DNA of 64,000 nucleotides, taken from the NCBI GenBank assembly GCA_029532415.1, contig JAQOTA010000047.1, forward strand, positions 2,976,001-3,040,000. The letters are read 5' to 3'. The DNA is from Marasmius tenuissimus (taxonomy: Eukaryota; Basidiomycota; Agaricomycetes; Agaricales; Marasmiaceae). Of this stretch, positions 1 through 12,594 are shown in pieces; positions within the stretch are counted from its first letter, which is position 1; the number at the start of each line of letters is the position of its first letter. Under the pieces are notes generated by a model, which was not told where the DNA came from, ran no database searches, and saw only the letters and a program-made list of their open reading frames with translations. Both the position numbers and the translations under genes were made by a program.

Positions 1-1260
1 ACGGCTTACAGGGGTAGTGAAGAGATCCTGGATAGGAAGTTGGCAACCACCCGCACCAAGGAAAGATATTTTTGAATGCGTGAATGCGCTGTACGTGCGT
101 TTTTTTTTTGTCACTTCCCCCCAGTTTAGTCTGCTCCCATAGATAGCCCCGTTTTTTTCTTATCGGGGGCGATATTCCATGACGTTGAATTGTCATCCCC
201 ACCCAAAAGCTTGAGATTTCTTGAGGGCAGCCCTCAGAAATGTTCATGTCTCGTAGCCCATATAAACGATCTATCCAGACACGGGCCCTTCGCAACCCCC
301 TTTAGAGTGCAGCTCACAAAGTCATTGTGGAAGGAAAATGATTCTGGCTATCACCGCCTTCCAGCTTGCCCTACTGTCGTCCAATGGCGTTCCAGTTTCC
401 ACTCTCGATTACCGATTCATCGTCTCCTCGGAAGCATATTTGGGCCGTTGTATGTACTTATCGGCACCTTTCATGCGTACAAATTATCTTTGGGCTCGAG
501 CGGAGGTCTCTCAGAGGTGTTCACGGGTGCTGGTTACAATCTATATTGGCAAGGGTTCTTCTCTACTCGATTGTTATATATTTGCTAACCAGTTCCGTTC
601 TCTTCATTAGCCTATCGTCTACCTTAGAAAACGACAAAGGCCTCAGGTGATAAAAGGGATGAGTACCATAGTCTGTTTCAACGCGGTATGTGGTTGACCT
701 ACTTTTGGGCATTTCACGTATACCCGCCTGTACCCTTCGCTGGCTCACCACTTAGAACAGGCGGCGGTCGATTGGCTGTCGCTGCTTTACCACCCTCACC
801 TGAAATTAGCTTTACGGTGCTCTGAGCCGGCGTTCGTGAGTAGGACCAAGAAGGGAATAACATCGGAAGCCAGGCGTGAGTCATATGTGGACTTCTCTCT
901 CCATCTATTCACCTAGCGCTAAAACCTCCACAGGGTTGAAAAACTTCTCAAGACGGGGTTTATCAAGCAAAGTACAACTATCCACACCACCCGAGATCTC
1001 GGTATACCCGAGAGTCGACTCATAGGCGAGGGTGCATATCCTCCTTTCTGGATACCCGTCGTTTGCCTGCTTATCATCGAACAATAGCGTGACCGAAGGT
1101 GTTGATACACTCCTGCTCTTTCATTGGGAACCCTGGCACATATAGATATTGAAACGGTCGACAAGGGCATCGGGTTCACCGAATTTAGCCAGACGAGAAC
1201 TAAATAATGCATGATGATCTTGCAAACACAATTGAGGACCACCAATATCATCATTAGAAA
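1..1260. repeat. Left copy of a ~1.2 kb dispersed direct repeat
   Basis: This stretch aligns by eye over most of its length, in the same orientation, with 61325-62500. Shared landmarks include the run around 365-445 (compare 61633-61710) and 735-775 (compare 62018-62050). On the minus strand both copies keep a short peptide pattern (about 1230-1125 and 62480-62390) containing GEP(D/E)A and MCQGS(Q/R), so the repeat probably derives from a protein gene. The frames are broken by stops and indels and I do not recognise the family. Real coding capacity is unlikely. Confidence 0.7.
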
Positions 1261-2297
1261 AAGAGCTGATTGAGCGCCAGACTCGACTATCTGACCTCCA
1301 TCTTTTCATTCTAGTCGTCGTTTCTGGATGTTATCCTTGTGCTCTACGGCTGAGTTAACGAAAACTCAACGCCGCTTCGATAACGCAATATGAACCCGCA
1401 CAAACGACTCCAATTCTCATCTACAGCTTTCTGTGGGTATGCATGCTCTGAATATGGGAAGCTAGCGACCCTTCAATTACATCGCCAAAGAGAAGGTCAC
1501 CGAGGTTTCATGGTTCATTATAAATCGAGCCTGTGCTTTGTCCATTCGCAATGGTGAGTACAAGTTTGTTGGATCCCTCGTGCCTATCACCTATTCAAAT
1601 CTTTTCCGGAGAAGTTATTGCACAGCGAGCGAATCGATAATTTACCCGGCCTGGATTTATAGCCGGTACAGAATCTTCGGGCAGATCAACGAATAGTGTT
1701 GGGCTCAGGCTACGAGCTGAACCCCGACGATGAGTACGGTCGAGGACCTTCTGACTGTTTTATTCCGTGTTGATAGTTTTGAAACAATCCTTCAAACTAT
1801 TTTTCATAGGCTCAGAACTTAGATAGCGAAATTAAGCACTCACGGACATGATTTTCACCTCGTTGATTTTCCTCGACGTCTCTAGCTAAAACTCTTAACC
1901 CAACCACCGGCATCACCCGTACTTACCAACCCGCGACTGACCCTACTCCGGACATATCTAAGTGCAAAGACACAACCTCTACCGTACCAAATCACCAGTC
2001 CATCTCTTTCACGGCCACCCTAGCCGCCGGACTGACAAACTCACCCACCCATTGGCTCGGGTTCGTGGTGTCAATGCTGGTGCCATGGTCAATACCGAGA
2101 TCCAACAATGTGTTGGGGCATTACAACGACTGACAGGTACCTACGGCGATGGGGATAGGAATATCCGGAGCCCAGAGCAAGAAAAATCGTTATCTGACTA
2201 GTACATCGGCCAGTTGTTCTGGCTTGTTGCCAGGTTTGACAATCTTACCGTCTGATATTGTACGTTCTCTGTTTCTATTGTACCTCTTCAAGACAGA
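1261..2297. other. Intergenic, no gene recognised
   Basis: Only short open frames occur here, without recognisable domains or a plausible exon chain. Nothing else stands out. Confidence 0.5.
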
Positions 2298-3038
2298 CAC
2301 TGGGGGCATTTTGATGTCAGATTCCACCTGTATATAACATGTCATATGTCAGTCAAGTATGATAGGGCCACTGTGACTGAACTGGACAGTTTTTGTAATA
2401 AACTGTAGTCATTCTGAGCGGGAGAAAAGCTAGGAAGTGGATCACAGGCACAAGCATTGACTTATTGTTTGATTCGGGTTTGGTCTACTGTTGGGTGGCA
2501 TTTTGGGCTGAAGAGGAATCAGAATGCGGTGTAACTATAGGACCAAGCATCGTCGGCATATCCCGGTGGACTGCATTTTCCTTGGCAGTGGCTTCGGCTT
2601 TTGAACTGGTCCAACCTCGCTCAGGACTAGCCGTTGTAGGCGATTGAGCTCATCTTCCTCGTAGCACTAACTAACTTAGTCGCAGGATGCTTGAAGGTGG
2701 TGTAATAATTAAGGTCAATCAGAGAATTGCAAAATCAAAAAGTTTGAACTTTGAAGGTACTAGAATTTTGTTTGTGAGCCCGGTGGTCCTGTACGGGATT
2801 ATGTTGGACATCAACGCCACCCGTTGGACCCAGCACCTCCAGCTTCCTTATATTTACATCAGTGCTCGTCCCACCTCCAACCCCGGATCGTTGTCATATA
2901 TCAAACTACAGTTATGTGCAAAAAATAATCAGAAAGTTCTTATTTCATCCTTTTCTCAGTCACGGAGGTCCTACTGTATATGACTACAATATGACATGTT
3001 ACATACAGGTGGAATCTGACATCAAAATGCCCCCAGTG
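2298..3038. mobile_element. Non-autonomous DNA transposon with CACTG ends (CACTA-like)
   Basis: The two ends are inverted copies. They begin CACTGGGGGCATTTTGATGT, are identical for about 36 bp (2298-2333 against 3003-3038), and stay similar with a few mismatches to roughly 85 bp. The three bases AGA occur directly outside both ends (2295-2297 and 3039-3041), which fits a 3-bp target duplication. CACTN ends plus a 3-bp duplication are the signature of the CACTA/EnSpm superfamily. The 741-bp interior has no transposase-like frame, so it would depend on an autonomous relative. A chance AGA match cannot be excluded, but the long inverted repeat is unmistakable. Confidence 0.85.
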
Positions 3039-3385
3039 AGAATCAAGTAATACTTTCTGGCCCATTTGCGGGCAATCCGCTGAGATGGGCTCTGAGTCGA
3101 TTGAACTGTATAATAAATTTTGAGTGTCCTAGAGGAACACGTAGGACGCGACAATATCCAGATGGTATCAGGTATTCAATGAAATTCCATATCGAAAAAT
3201 GGATAAATTGAATACACTAAGTAACTAGGGTTCGGGGGAAACAATATGAATAAGGAGGAGTAAGGTGTCATCTATATTCGGCACCCATAATCACCCCCCG
3301 ACGGCGGGATCCCCTGGCTTCTCTATTGTAGATAAGTTGTACCAACTACTCTGCATCCGCCGTATCCTGGTGCCCCCAGTTTACT
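3039..3385. other. Spacer between the transposon and gene A
   Basis: No gene or repeat recognised. It includes the 3' flank of the minus-strand gene that stops at 3386. Confidence 0.4.
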
Positions 3386-5775
3386 CTACGCAATCGTCAA
3401 CCGTTCAAACAGGGCACACAGCTCCTCGACATCGGGATCGTCCACACTGGTAAGTGGGCTGTCGCAATCATTGACGAGTTCTTCAAGATCCTCAGGCAAA
3501 GTGGATGGTACCATCGTCGGCCGGACAGTCGGATAGAGCTCGTAGCCGTTGGATGAAGTTACAGTAGTGTGCTGGGAGATTCTCGGGCTGAGATGGTCAC
3601 TGGTGTCAAGCATCTCAACCCCGGAGTACGAGCTGCCTCGACGATACTCATCACTGTTACGACGAAAGGCCTACGAACAAGCTCTCATGTCAGTTTAACA
3701 TACCGGAAAAGCCAGTCGAGGACGTACCTGATCCAGATATCCTTGGGTACCGGTCGCTCCGAGCCTATATCTTGTATCGGCCATCCAATGCTGCCCGCTG
3801 ACAGCATTTGGACTTGATTCTGTGGTACATCCTGGCGACGAATCATTGGTATTGATCCCAGTACCGAAAATCGAGTTTTCCTCTGGTCCTTGCGCGGTTG
3901 ATCGGTATTCTGGATCGATGCCGACAACAGATCTATTGAGATCGGTATATCCCTCGAGGCATGCAGAGGTTTGGCCTGTACACAAAGGTTACGGGATGGA
4001 TGAACGGTTGAGGATCGTGCACACCTTGAAAAACTTCTTCGAATCGGTTGTCGTTGTTCTGAGTTTGGAAGACATAGCGATGTCCGAGGTGTCGTGCAAA
4101 GTCGGTGGTTGTTGGGTCGAAACCTCGAAGGAGTTGATAACGATGGAGGGATTTGTAGTGGTCAGTGGACCAAGAGCATGATCTGGAGCCCCAAGTCTGG
4201 AAGTATAGGTCGATGGGAAGGCCGAGGTCGTGGCATGTCTCGGGTGAGAGCTGAGGCTGGCTGTCTTCGTGGAAGGACCAGTGGTGGAGGACGGAAGTGT
4301 TTCCATCGAGGAGGTCGGAGGGAGGTGGATGGAGAAAAAGATATATTGGCTGCTGGCGTCGTTGTTGGCACCTGGATGGCGATGGATCGATGTTGCTTCC
4401 CAGCCACCCGCTGGGATTGACAAGTGCTGGGTGATGTTAGCAAGTGGAAGGGGGAAAATAAGATGGGGACACACAAAAATCCTCCTGATCATCCTCCATC
4501 GAAACCCCTCGGGCAAGAAAAACACTGCATGCTTGCGAGAGCCATGCCTTGCCCACGTCCGACTGATTCAACCACAACCAAATCTCTCCATCTCCATCGA
4601 ATCGGAATCTACTCGTGGGTTCAGACAGAGCAGCCCATGATTTTTTAGGAACGCACCTTGTCCACCCATTCTCTAAACACGTCCGATCTACGAGATTCTT
4701 CTCCAAACTCCTCCAGACGTTGTTTGCGAAGGCGATGGGGGTTTTAGTCAGAGTAGAAAACACAGTCGGCCGATCGACAAGTTCAGGCACGCCTTTGTCA
4801 TCATAACCGTCACCAATTGACCTCACAAACGCATCATCGGCTTCCTTCGACTTGAGAGTCGCCAAGAACTGCAAGAAAGTCTCTTCCTGGACAAGGCTGC
4901 TGGTCGAAGGCACATCCTTGGTTCCCAATACCCAGCTATGATGTTGCATGTCAGGATGTGGCCCCTCTGGACCACGGCATATCATTCCTCTATTAGGATC
5001 CATCCACAACTCTGTGAGCTCGCAACCCCATTGATCCTGCACTTGCGTCATTCAACTTGATCATTACATTTGATTGGTTGATTGGTTACTTACATGCAAA
5101 CTACAGAGAAATAGCCGGCCCAGCCTGCTCAACTTGCTCACAAAATGCGCAAGCGGTATAAGATCTGCACTGAAATTGTCAATAACCCAACTAGACTTCC
5201 CCGGCGAAAAATCATGATCTTACCGTGCCAAAGAACCATGGATGGAACCGTTCCATCGTCAATGCTCAAGTACTGCTGGAATTTGGCTTGACTTACGATT
5301 GGCCTGACAATTGTTGAAACTCCTTCTTAAATGCCTTTTGATACAACATATCTTGGCTTCACTTCAACGGAAATAGCATGCTCGACTTACCCGCCGTGCA
5401 TCTCGTCCGCTATAAGAGACCGCCGTAAACTCGCCTTTTATCCCGATCAACTTTGCAGTACAGACTGTCTTGATCACTTCTCGTGGGCACTGGCATTCCT
5501 CCCCCAACCAAAAATGAGCTTCACACGGACTACCGATTTGACAAACGTCCCGAAGCCTACATATATGGCCTCGCTTGACATTCTCGTACTGTGTGCGGGG
5601 TCAAATTTTGCTCGTTTCACAATTGAGATAGGCTCACATCGTTGAACACAGTACGCTTCTTCTTTTCTCGTCGGGCAACGTGGTGATTGTGTATGTGCTG
5701 GTCACCAAGGCCATTACTGAAGCTCCCCCCATTGATAGAGGTTCCTTGTGCGTTGTGGAGGAAAGATTGAGACAT
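3386..5775 (-). CDS. Gene A: IDGG/GDQ-family protein, exon 3 damaged
   Basis: Member of a five-copy local family (A-E) of unknown function. Exons: 5638-5775, 5391-5588, (old exon 3, 5297-5334), 5224-5275, 5094-5164, 4657-5036, 4475-4608, 4025-4426, 3728-3975 and 3386-3670. The 46-aa first exon carries NGGSFSNGLGDQ. Exons 2-5 give a protein-kinase N-lobe-like stretch (SYSGRDAR ... SMVLWH ... DLIPLAHF). Exon 6 holds ELWMDPNRGMICRGPEGP, and exon 8 holds HHWSFHEDSQPQLSP and LRGFDPTTTDFARHLG. The tail ends EELCALFERLTIA. About 44 bp spanning intron 3 and the start of exon 4 are missing relative to B-E. Splicing from 5391 directly to 5275 drops exon 3 and keeps the frame (635 aa). Otherwise translation stops early. 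Start chosen at the ATG preceding the conserved first-exon motif. Confidence 0.75.
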
Positions 5776-6659
5776 TGGGGTGGGTTTTGGGGAAAAGGGT
5801 CGTGGTGGTGGGGAGGTTAGGAAGGGTATATGTGCGAATAGGCCCAGTCGAACACGCTGGTTACACGTGTTGGACAAAATCAATCGAAACGTCCATTCTC
5901 GTGACCACGGCACTGGCATCCTGTTATCCAAGAGTAGAAGGATATCCCCGAGATGTGATATGATCTGGAGGCTGACCAGTGACAGGACAAAATGGGGTCA
6001 GTGCGCCATTAGTAGGATGTAAGGGCGTAGATAGCGCCAAAATAGACGCTCACAACTAAATCTTCGCCATTCCGCCCCCTCACGATCGCATAACTGATCT
6101 TAACCTACTTCAACGTTTGGTTTTGTACCATCTGAGAATACGGGGACGTCCAGGGACTGTATGAGTCGTTAAAACTCGGAGAGAAAGGTGAATTTGGACT
6201 CACAACGCACATTGCTTATCAACTCATAATCTGGCACCCTTTTTAAGGCCTGTGCCGTCAATGATCATCGTATTTCACGCTAGGCGCCCTGCTTGCTGTG
6301 TCAGGTTTATGAGTTGGTGGGACCGGTTCACGAGTACCAGGCGGCAGAACATACCTTCTCACTACCCGTTTGAGCGTCTCACGATGCATAAACTCGCGCT
6401 TAAGATGCCACTTTTTTCATTCTGGGTTGATTCTATTCGTTAAGGCTGTTCTCGCGACGGCTGAAGTTTTCCTGTAGAATGCCAAGGATTACCAGTATCT
6501 TGAAGTTTCTGAAGGTCTTAAAGTCCGGCATTTGTCTCTTATGCTGCAAGGGGTACTTATGAGAGTGGGGATTCGTCAAATGTCAGAGAAAGATTTGGAC
6601 AAAGAAAACTTAAACTCACGGGTAGGACAACGCCTAAGCCACCGTAGTTCCGACACAAA
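5776..6659. other. Upstream of gene A; no gene recognised
   Basis: The first 150 bp are the presumed promoter and leader of gene A. The remainder has only short unconvincing frames. Confidence 0.4.
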
Positions 6660-7625
6660 CTACGCTCAAGCCCTGTGATATGTAAACTATTACCTTGAGG
6701 TTATAATTCTCCCTCTCCAACGGTAACTAGAGGGGCGCTGAAGGGATTGTCACCTCGGTCACTGGTCGCTAGTCACCCTAGCCTTGGTATCTTGACTTGC
6801 ATTTTGCTAGAAATCAGGCTCTTTCTCTACAACTAGATCAGCAATCGGAAATTATATCTTTTACCCTCTACTTGTGAGTGCTTCTGTATTGAGCGCTGTA
6901 TTTGTGATGGAAGTAGAGGAGGAGGAAGCGGTAAGTTTGAAACCGGGAAACTCCGAGCTTGGCCGGACAATGACCTTCGAGACTGAACCACTGCGTCGTC
7001 GTAATTATCAACCTGACTGACCATCTCGTAGTGCATTCACCACATTGTACACGCGGCGTCACCCTCTTGTTCACTCGTACAAGTCAATGAACAGTTGGTA
7101 TGGCCGTTGAACAGGCTTGAAGAAAGAAAGGGATAAGCCATCACCCCGGTGAGTCGAGGACCCTTTAGTTCATCAATCCATTTTTTTAACCACACTAGTT
7201 CTAATATCTATTACTATTAGCGTAGCTCATTCGATCATATCTTCAAACCACCCGCGAGCCCAAGGACACAATTCTTCGTCTTCAAAGTTGAAGATGCCCC
7301 AGTAGTGTTCGCTGTGGCAGCATCTTCCCGGACCCAGTTTCACAACCATCAATTAAAGACTGAACACGACGCCCTGGAAACTCGTATGTTTCAGGGATAC
7401 TCAATAACCTAGTAGAGACAGGAGTACATAGGAAGTATGGTTTCCGCTCTGATTCAGAGCCTATTAAAGCTTGAGGTTCGTATTCCCTGGTTCGAGATAT
7501 TTATACCGGACTCAAGACATGTCTGTGGTTGTGATTCTCGCACAGGTAAGTTTCGGTGTATTCATTCAACGTACAGAGCGCTACTAATTCCAATACAAGA
7601 TCCGTGTAATTTTCGACGTTCAGCA
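6660..7625. repeat. Repeat T, copy 1
   Basis: Same-strand degenerate duplicate of 8236-9245 (T2). Matching landmarks are 6673-6790 with 8240-8370, 6905-6990 with 8480-8560, 7245-7400 with 8860-9010, and 7505-7610 with 9130-9210. The 5' part also recurs at 31740-32130 (T3). Frames are not conserved between copies, so this looks like decayed sequence rather than a gene. Confidence 0.65.
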
Positions 7626-8235
7626 GGGAGCCCGCTGTAGCCGAGTGAAACTCACGAGATCAGCGACGGTGCACGTAAGACACAGAAGCTTGATATCGAT
7701 TCCATGAAACATTTCAGTGGCAGGTTCGCAAGTTTGTAGGGAGTAATAATCTACATGGGAGAGGCAGCTGGCGTAAGAACGGGGAAGTAACGGAACAAGA
7801 CCGAACACCACAACCAGAATGCTGAAGACTAGAGATCAACCCCCCCCCCCAACAAACTTTGATAGATGGGGGCCCAAAGCCGCTGTTCGCCCGAAGATGT
7901 GTGTCGGTAGGAGTAAAATGGGTTCGATCGCCGCTCAGGTATCCTGCGGTGGGCGAAGGAGAGATAACTTGACCTGCAAGCGATCACAACACAAAAGACA
8001 ACTTCACCGACATTACATTTCGTTCACTTCAACAGACAGTAAAAGCATCCTGTCTCCAGTGTTCGCTGTGCCAACTCCAAATCACGAAGCAAGCTGGAGC
8101 AAGGTCACTTAGCTGTAGTCTTGTTGAGATTGACTTAAGTTAAACTTAAGAAACCTAAGGCAAAGATAAGTTAAGATAAGCTAAGACTATCTAAGGATCT
8201 TAGCCCAAAACAAAAGGAAGTCTGCAGTAGATTAC
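7626..8235. repeat. Spacer between T copies, containing repeat P copy 1
   Basis: Positions about 7995-8130 match 24985-25125 in the same orientation: both run from 'agacaacttcac' through 'tcacgaagcaa' to a 'cacttagct/cacttggct' stretch. The following 8135-8210 is AT-rich with many TTAAG/CTTAG words. No gene recognised. Confidence 0.5.
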
Positions 8236-9245
8236 CCTCAAGCCCTGTATTATATTCAGTACTACCTTGAGACTCCAGGTCTCCCTTTCCAACACGAACT
8301 CGAGAGGCACTGAAGGGGTTGGCACCTTGGTCGCTGGTCGCTAACTACCCTAACTTCGGTATCTTGACTTAGTTTTTGCTTGAATTAAGACTAATTTTGT
8401 TGTGACTAGAGCATCAATTAGCAATTGTATCTTTCACCCTCTACCTGTGAGTGTTTCTAAGTCAAGCGCTGTATTCGTGGTCAGAGTAGAGGAGGAGGAA
8501 GTGGTGATTTTAAAATTGGGAAACTCCAAGCTTGGCCGGATGATGACCTTCGGAACTGAACCACTGCGTCGTCGGAGTTATCAACCCTACCATGACCATT
8601 TCGTAGTGCATTCACTACACCGTATACTCAGCTAACGCAACGTCACCCTTGTGTTCACTCGAATAAGTCAGTGAAAGGTTGGTATAACCATTGAGAAGTC
8701 TAGGGGAGAAAAAAGAGACAAGCCATCCCCCCGGTGAGTCGTGAGCCATTCCTCAGCTTGGCATTTCAATCCTTTTCATTCACACTCACTTTGGCATCTG
8801 TCGCCGCCAGTATGGCTCATGTATTTTCGCAGCGCGACATTACCTCAAGCTTAAAGAACAAGAGATTACGGCTTCAAAGTTGAAGCCGCTCCTGTAGTGT
8901 TAGGTTTAATGGAACCTTCCCGGATCTCGGTCAAAGGAGCATCAAATCACTTCTGAACACAACGCTCTGGAGGGTGGGAGCTTTTGTCTGTTGGGGATAC
9001 CAGCTGACCTGATATAAAGACGGGAACACCCGTAAAAACGGGGTTTTGTTCCAGTTCAGAGCTTATGAGACTTCATCTCATCAAATCTACAGAACTTTAT
9101 CCCCCGGTCTGAGAGATACCGAACTAGGCACATGTCTGCAGTCATGAGTCTCATGAAGGTACGTTTCAGCATATTGACACATACAGGGTGCTAATATTCG
9201 CAGAAGGTTCATGTATTGAGTTTTCACATTCACAGGGCTCGCTGC
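8236..9245. repeat. Repeat T, copy 2
   Basis: Direct degenerate copy of 6660-7625, about 1.6 kb downstream of it. No convincing protein. Confidence 0.65.
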
Positions 9246-10073
9246 GGTTGATAGGGCACCGAAAGCCTACAATAACATGATCTTCGTCGGGGCAGTAAGT
9301 CGTGCCTTCCTCAACTCGGTTCCTCTGGAATGTTTTCACTGACGTATTGAAGTACGCCCTTAGCATGCTCGACACGCTCTGTTGCGTTCGAGCTGGGAGA
9401 TAGGATGAAATTTGCATCTAGAACAATCAGCCAGGGAAATTCACGGTTCAGTTTTGCATTCTTGGCATTTCTCTCTTGTCCGCGCCAAAAGCCGAGTCGA
9501 AACCGTGCCATCACTGCCCAGAGGTGGTCACATTGGTTGGAATGGAGCAGTACTGAGTGATATGGTGTTGCCTCCATCTCAGCAGTATAAGCATCTTCAT
9601 GCACCAACCTCAGTCGAGCTACCTACGAAAAGCGTAAATGGAGGCGCTGTACAGAGAGAGGCCGTCGGTAGTGATGCTCGGAAGACAAATAACGAGGCGG
9701 AGGCAAAGGGAAACCTACGTGGTGAGGATAAACTCATGGAAAACAAACGAAATGAATGGATACGGTAGAAAGGGTGCTCAAAATGCTCTTCTTTTTGTTT
9801 CAATGTCTGGTTATCCTATCGCATACATTCCTGATCAGTTGATAGCTGTATTCTAGTGTCAGATGATCAAACAAACTATGTTGGTCCGGTGCAATGTCAC
9901 TACCTGCATCCATATTTACAGCGGGAGTGATTCGTACTATTTGCTATAGTCTTCTGCCTCCTCCTCCGGCTTTCAGTAAGCTTTTGTCTCGAATAGCCAG
10001 AGGCCAGTGTATCTTCCTATTCGTTCCTTCTCTCCGGGACTCAAACATTGTGCCAGGTATCCCAAGCGGTCCT
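9246..10073. other. Spacer downstream of gene B; no gene recognised
   Basis: Open frames of up to about 118 codons exist on both strands but show no domain, no homologue elsewhere in the window and no intron chain. Confidence 0.4.
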
Positions 10074-12594
10074 TCAAGCAATCGACAACCATTCAAAAAG
10101 CGCACAAAGCTCATCGACATCGGAGTCATCTGATCCTGTTAGTGAACGATAAAAATCATCGACGACCTCCGCAAGACTCCACTGAAAAGATTGGTCACTC
10201 TGTATTGTCCCGTCAGTTGAAGAGGGCTGGCAGTAACCGTAGGATAAAGCGGCATTGGTGTCGAGAGCGGAAGTCCTTGGATCAATGTAGCCCCCAGCAT
10301 CGGTGACCATTACCGGGCCCAAGTATGAGTTACCATATCGAAGACAATACTCTGTAGTATTCTCGTTGGTATACTTGGCGAATACGTACGTGAGGCGAAC
10401 GAGCTATGATAGAAAGCCAGATCAAGGGCTCACCCGATCTAGATATTCTTGGGTCTTTGTCCTTCCGAGTCCAGGTCCAGTATAATCACTCGCACCGACA
10501 TAATCTGAGTCGACAGTGGATGCTGGCGATACACTCCGCGTTCGAATGGAGCTACTCGGAGTCAGGTCTTTTGGATTGGTGCCGGTGAATAGATCAAAAT
10601 CAACGGAGATTTTGGGAACTCCAAGACTTTGATCTGTACAGTATGGTGAATGAGTGTGTATGAGCTCGTAACAGCAGACACACCTGCATGAACTTCCTGA
10701 AATCGATCTGAGTCATTGATAGGGTGGAAAGTATAGCCATGTCCGAGGTGTCGAGCAAAATCAGTGGTCCATGGATCAAAGCCCCGTAATACTTGATATT
10801 GATGAATTGACATGTAGGCATCAGCGGACCAGAACCGTGATTTGGGACCCCAATTTTCAAATTTTAGCCCAATTGGAAGGCCAAGGTTGTGGCACACCTC
10901 GGGTGAGAGCTGATTTTGGCCGTCTTGATGGAAGGACCAGTAGTGAAGGGAAGAAATCATTCCATCATGGAGGGCAGGAGGTGGTGGTCGGACAAATAAG
11001 AAGATTGGCTGGCATCGTCGCTGCTGGCATTTGGCCGGTGATTTATCAAGAAAACCGTCCAACCAGGATTTACACCAAACGAGTACTGGTTCATGTCAGT
11101 CCGACTCAGTCATTCAGTGAAAACGGTAATGCTAATAATAACGCACTGAAATTTTTTAAATTGTCCTCCAGTGAGATGCCTCGGGCGTGTAAAATGTTCA
11201 ACGCCTGTGAAAGCCAAGCCGTTTCTGTATACCGATTCAACTCCAAATCAAGTCTGTTTCCGTCTCCGTCGAGTCGGAATCTATGCACCGATTTCAGACA
11301 GAGCAGCCTTCAATTTGCAGAAATCTCACCTTATCAATCCATCCTCCAAGCACGGCTCTATGAAATTGTCATTCAAGCTCACCCAGACATTCTTTGCGGT
11401 GGCGATGGGGCTTTCGATCAGAGTTGAATGAACGGTCAGCTGATTGACTACTCCCGGTGCCTCTGTGCCATGGCCCGCGTGATAAATTGCGTATAAAAAT
11501 GCGTCATCAACCTGCTTCAACTTGCGGCTTGCCAAAAAGCGCATAAAAACGTCCTCCTGGAGAAGGTCAGCGGTTGAAGGCAGGTCCTCGATTTCTAACG
11601 CCCAAGAAGGGAGATTTGAGCTCGGCCCCTCTGGACCACGACAAATCACTCCTCTGGTGGGATCTAACCACAGCTCCTCCCCGCGACAAACCCATCGCCT
11701 CTAAAACAGTGTTATTTGACTGATCAATTACACTATGATCGCTACTTACACGCAGAGCGTCGAGATACCTCAAACCCAGCCGCCCCACACGTCCCATAAA
11801 GTGTGCAAGGGGCACAAGATCTGCAAAAAAACTGGATCTGACTATGGGTGTCATCGGACATATATCCACTTACCGTGCCAAAGAATTACTGATGGAATTG
11901 TTCCATTGTCAATAGCATACACCTGGACAGCCTCGGACGACCTAAAGGATCTTCAGTGCATGAGTGAGTTGGATTTCATTCCACATACAACACTCTCGAA
12001 AGCTCGAGAAATCCCTCCTCAAAGACCTGATGGTACGAGTAAGGCTAGCTGATCATCACAAAAGAAAACACGCCTGAGAATGTACCTCGCGTGCGCCTGG
12101 TCCACTATAAGTCACTGCCGTAAAGACGCCCTCCACCTCATTCACTTTCACAATAGAAATAGTCTTGATCACCCCTCGGCCCCGGCATTCCTCACATCGA
12201 CAAGAATCAGGGTGTTCACGAACGTGAATGTCCTGAAGCCTGCAGATATCCCCGCGTGAGATATTCCGAAACTGTGTAAACAATAAGCTTCTCCCGCTGC
12301 GCGCAGGACATACCAACAACTCACATCGTGAAACTCAGTAAGCTTCTTTCCCTCTGGTTGGATCATCTGGTGGTTGATCTGGTCTCCGTTTATGTGGACG
12401 ACTGTAAGTGTATTTGCCGCCCCAGCTTCCTGAAGTGTTCTTCTGCGCTCATTCCTAGAAGGAGAGTGTGACATCTGTGAGGTCTGAGAGGCCATTTGGC
12501 GCCGGTCGTAATTGTGCTGGTCCCCAAGGACATTGCTAAAGCTCCCACCAGTGATTGAGACTCCTTGTGCATTAGGAAAGAATGTAGGATCCAT
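10074..12594 (-). CDS. Gene B: IDGG/GDQ-family protein, intact
   Basis: Ten exons give an uninterrupted 679-aa protein: 12325-12594, 12086-12271, 11989-12026, 11874-11941, 11750-11820, 11330-11700, 11147-11280, 10684-11085, 10434-10633 and 10074-10373. Introns are GT-AG and 47-61 nt. The 90-aa exon 1 contains ITGGSFSNVLGDQHNYD and a second related unit, HINGDQINHQMIQ. Exon 2 has RGDICRLQDI and a Cys pair (CRCEEC). Exons 3-5 resemble a kinase N-lobe (QVYAIDNGTIPSVILWH, DLVPLAHF), but no HRD or DFG catalytic motif follows. Exon 8 has HYWSFHQDGQNQLSP and LRGFDPWTTDFARHLG. The tail ends DVDELCALFEWLSIA, as in gene A. The last intron uses a weak acceptor (CCAAG), chosen because it aligns exon 10 with gene A. 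Function is not known. Confidence 0.85.

Noticed and set aside
4094..4640. Plus-strand open frames over genes A-E (for example 4094-4420, 10771-11427, 18565-18894)
   Set aside because: They are shadows opposite the conserved minus-strand exons 7-8 and are not conserved at the protein level.
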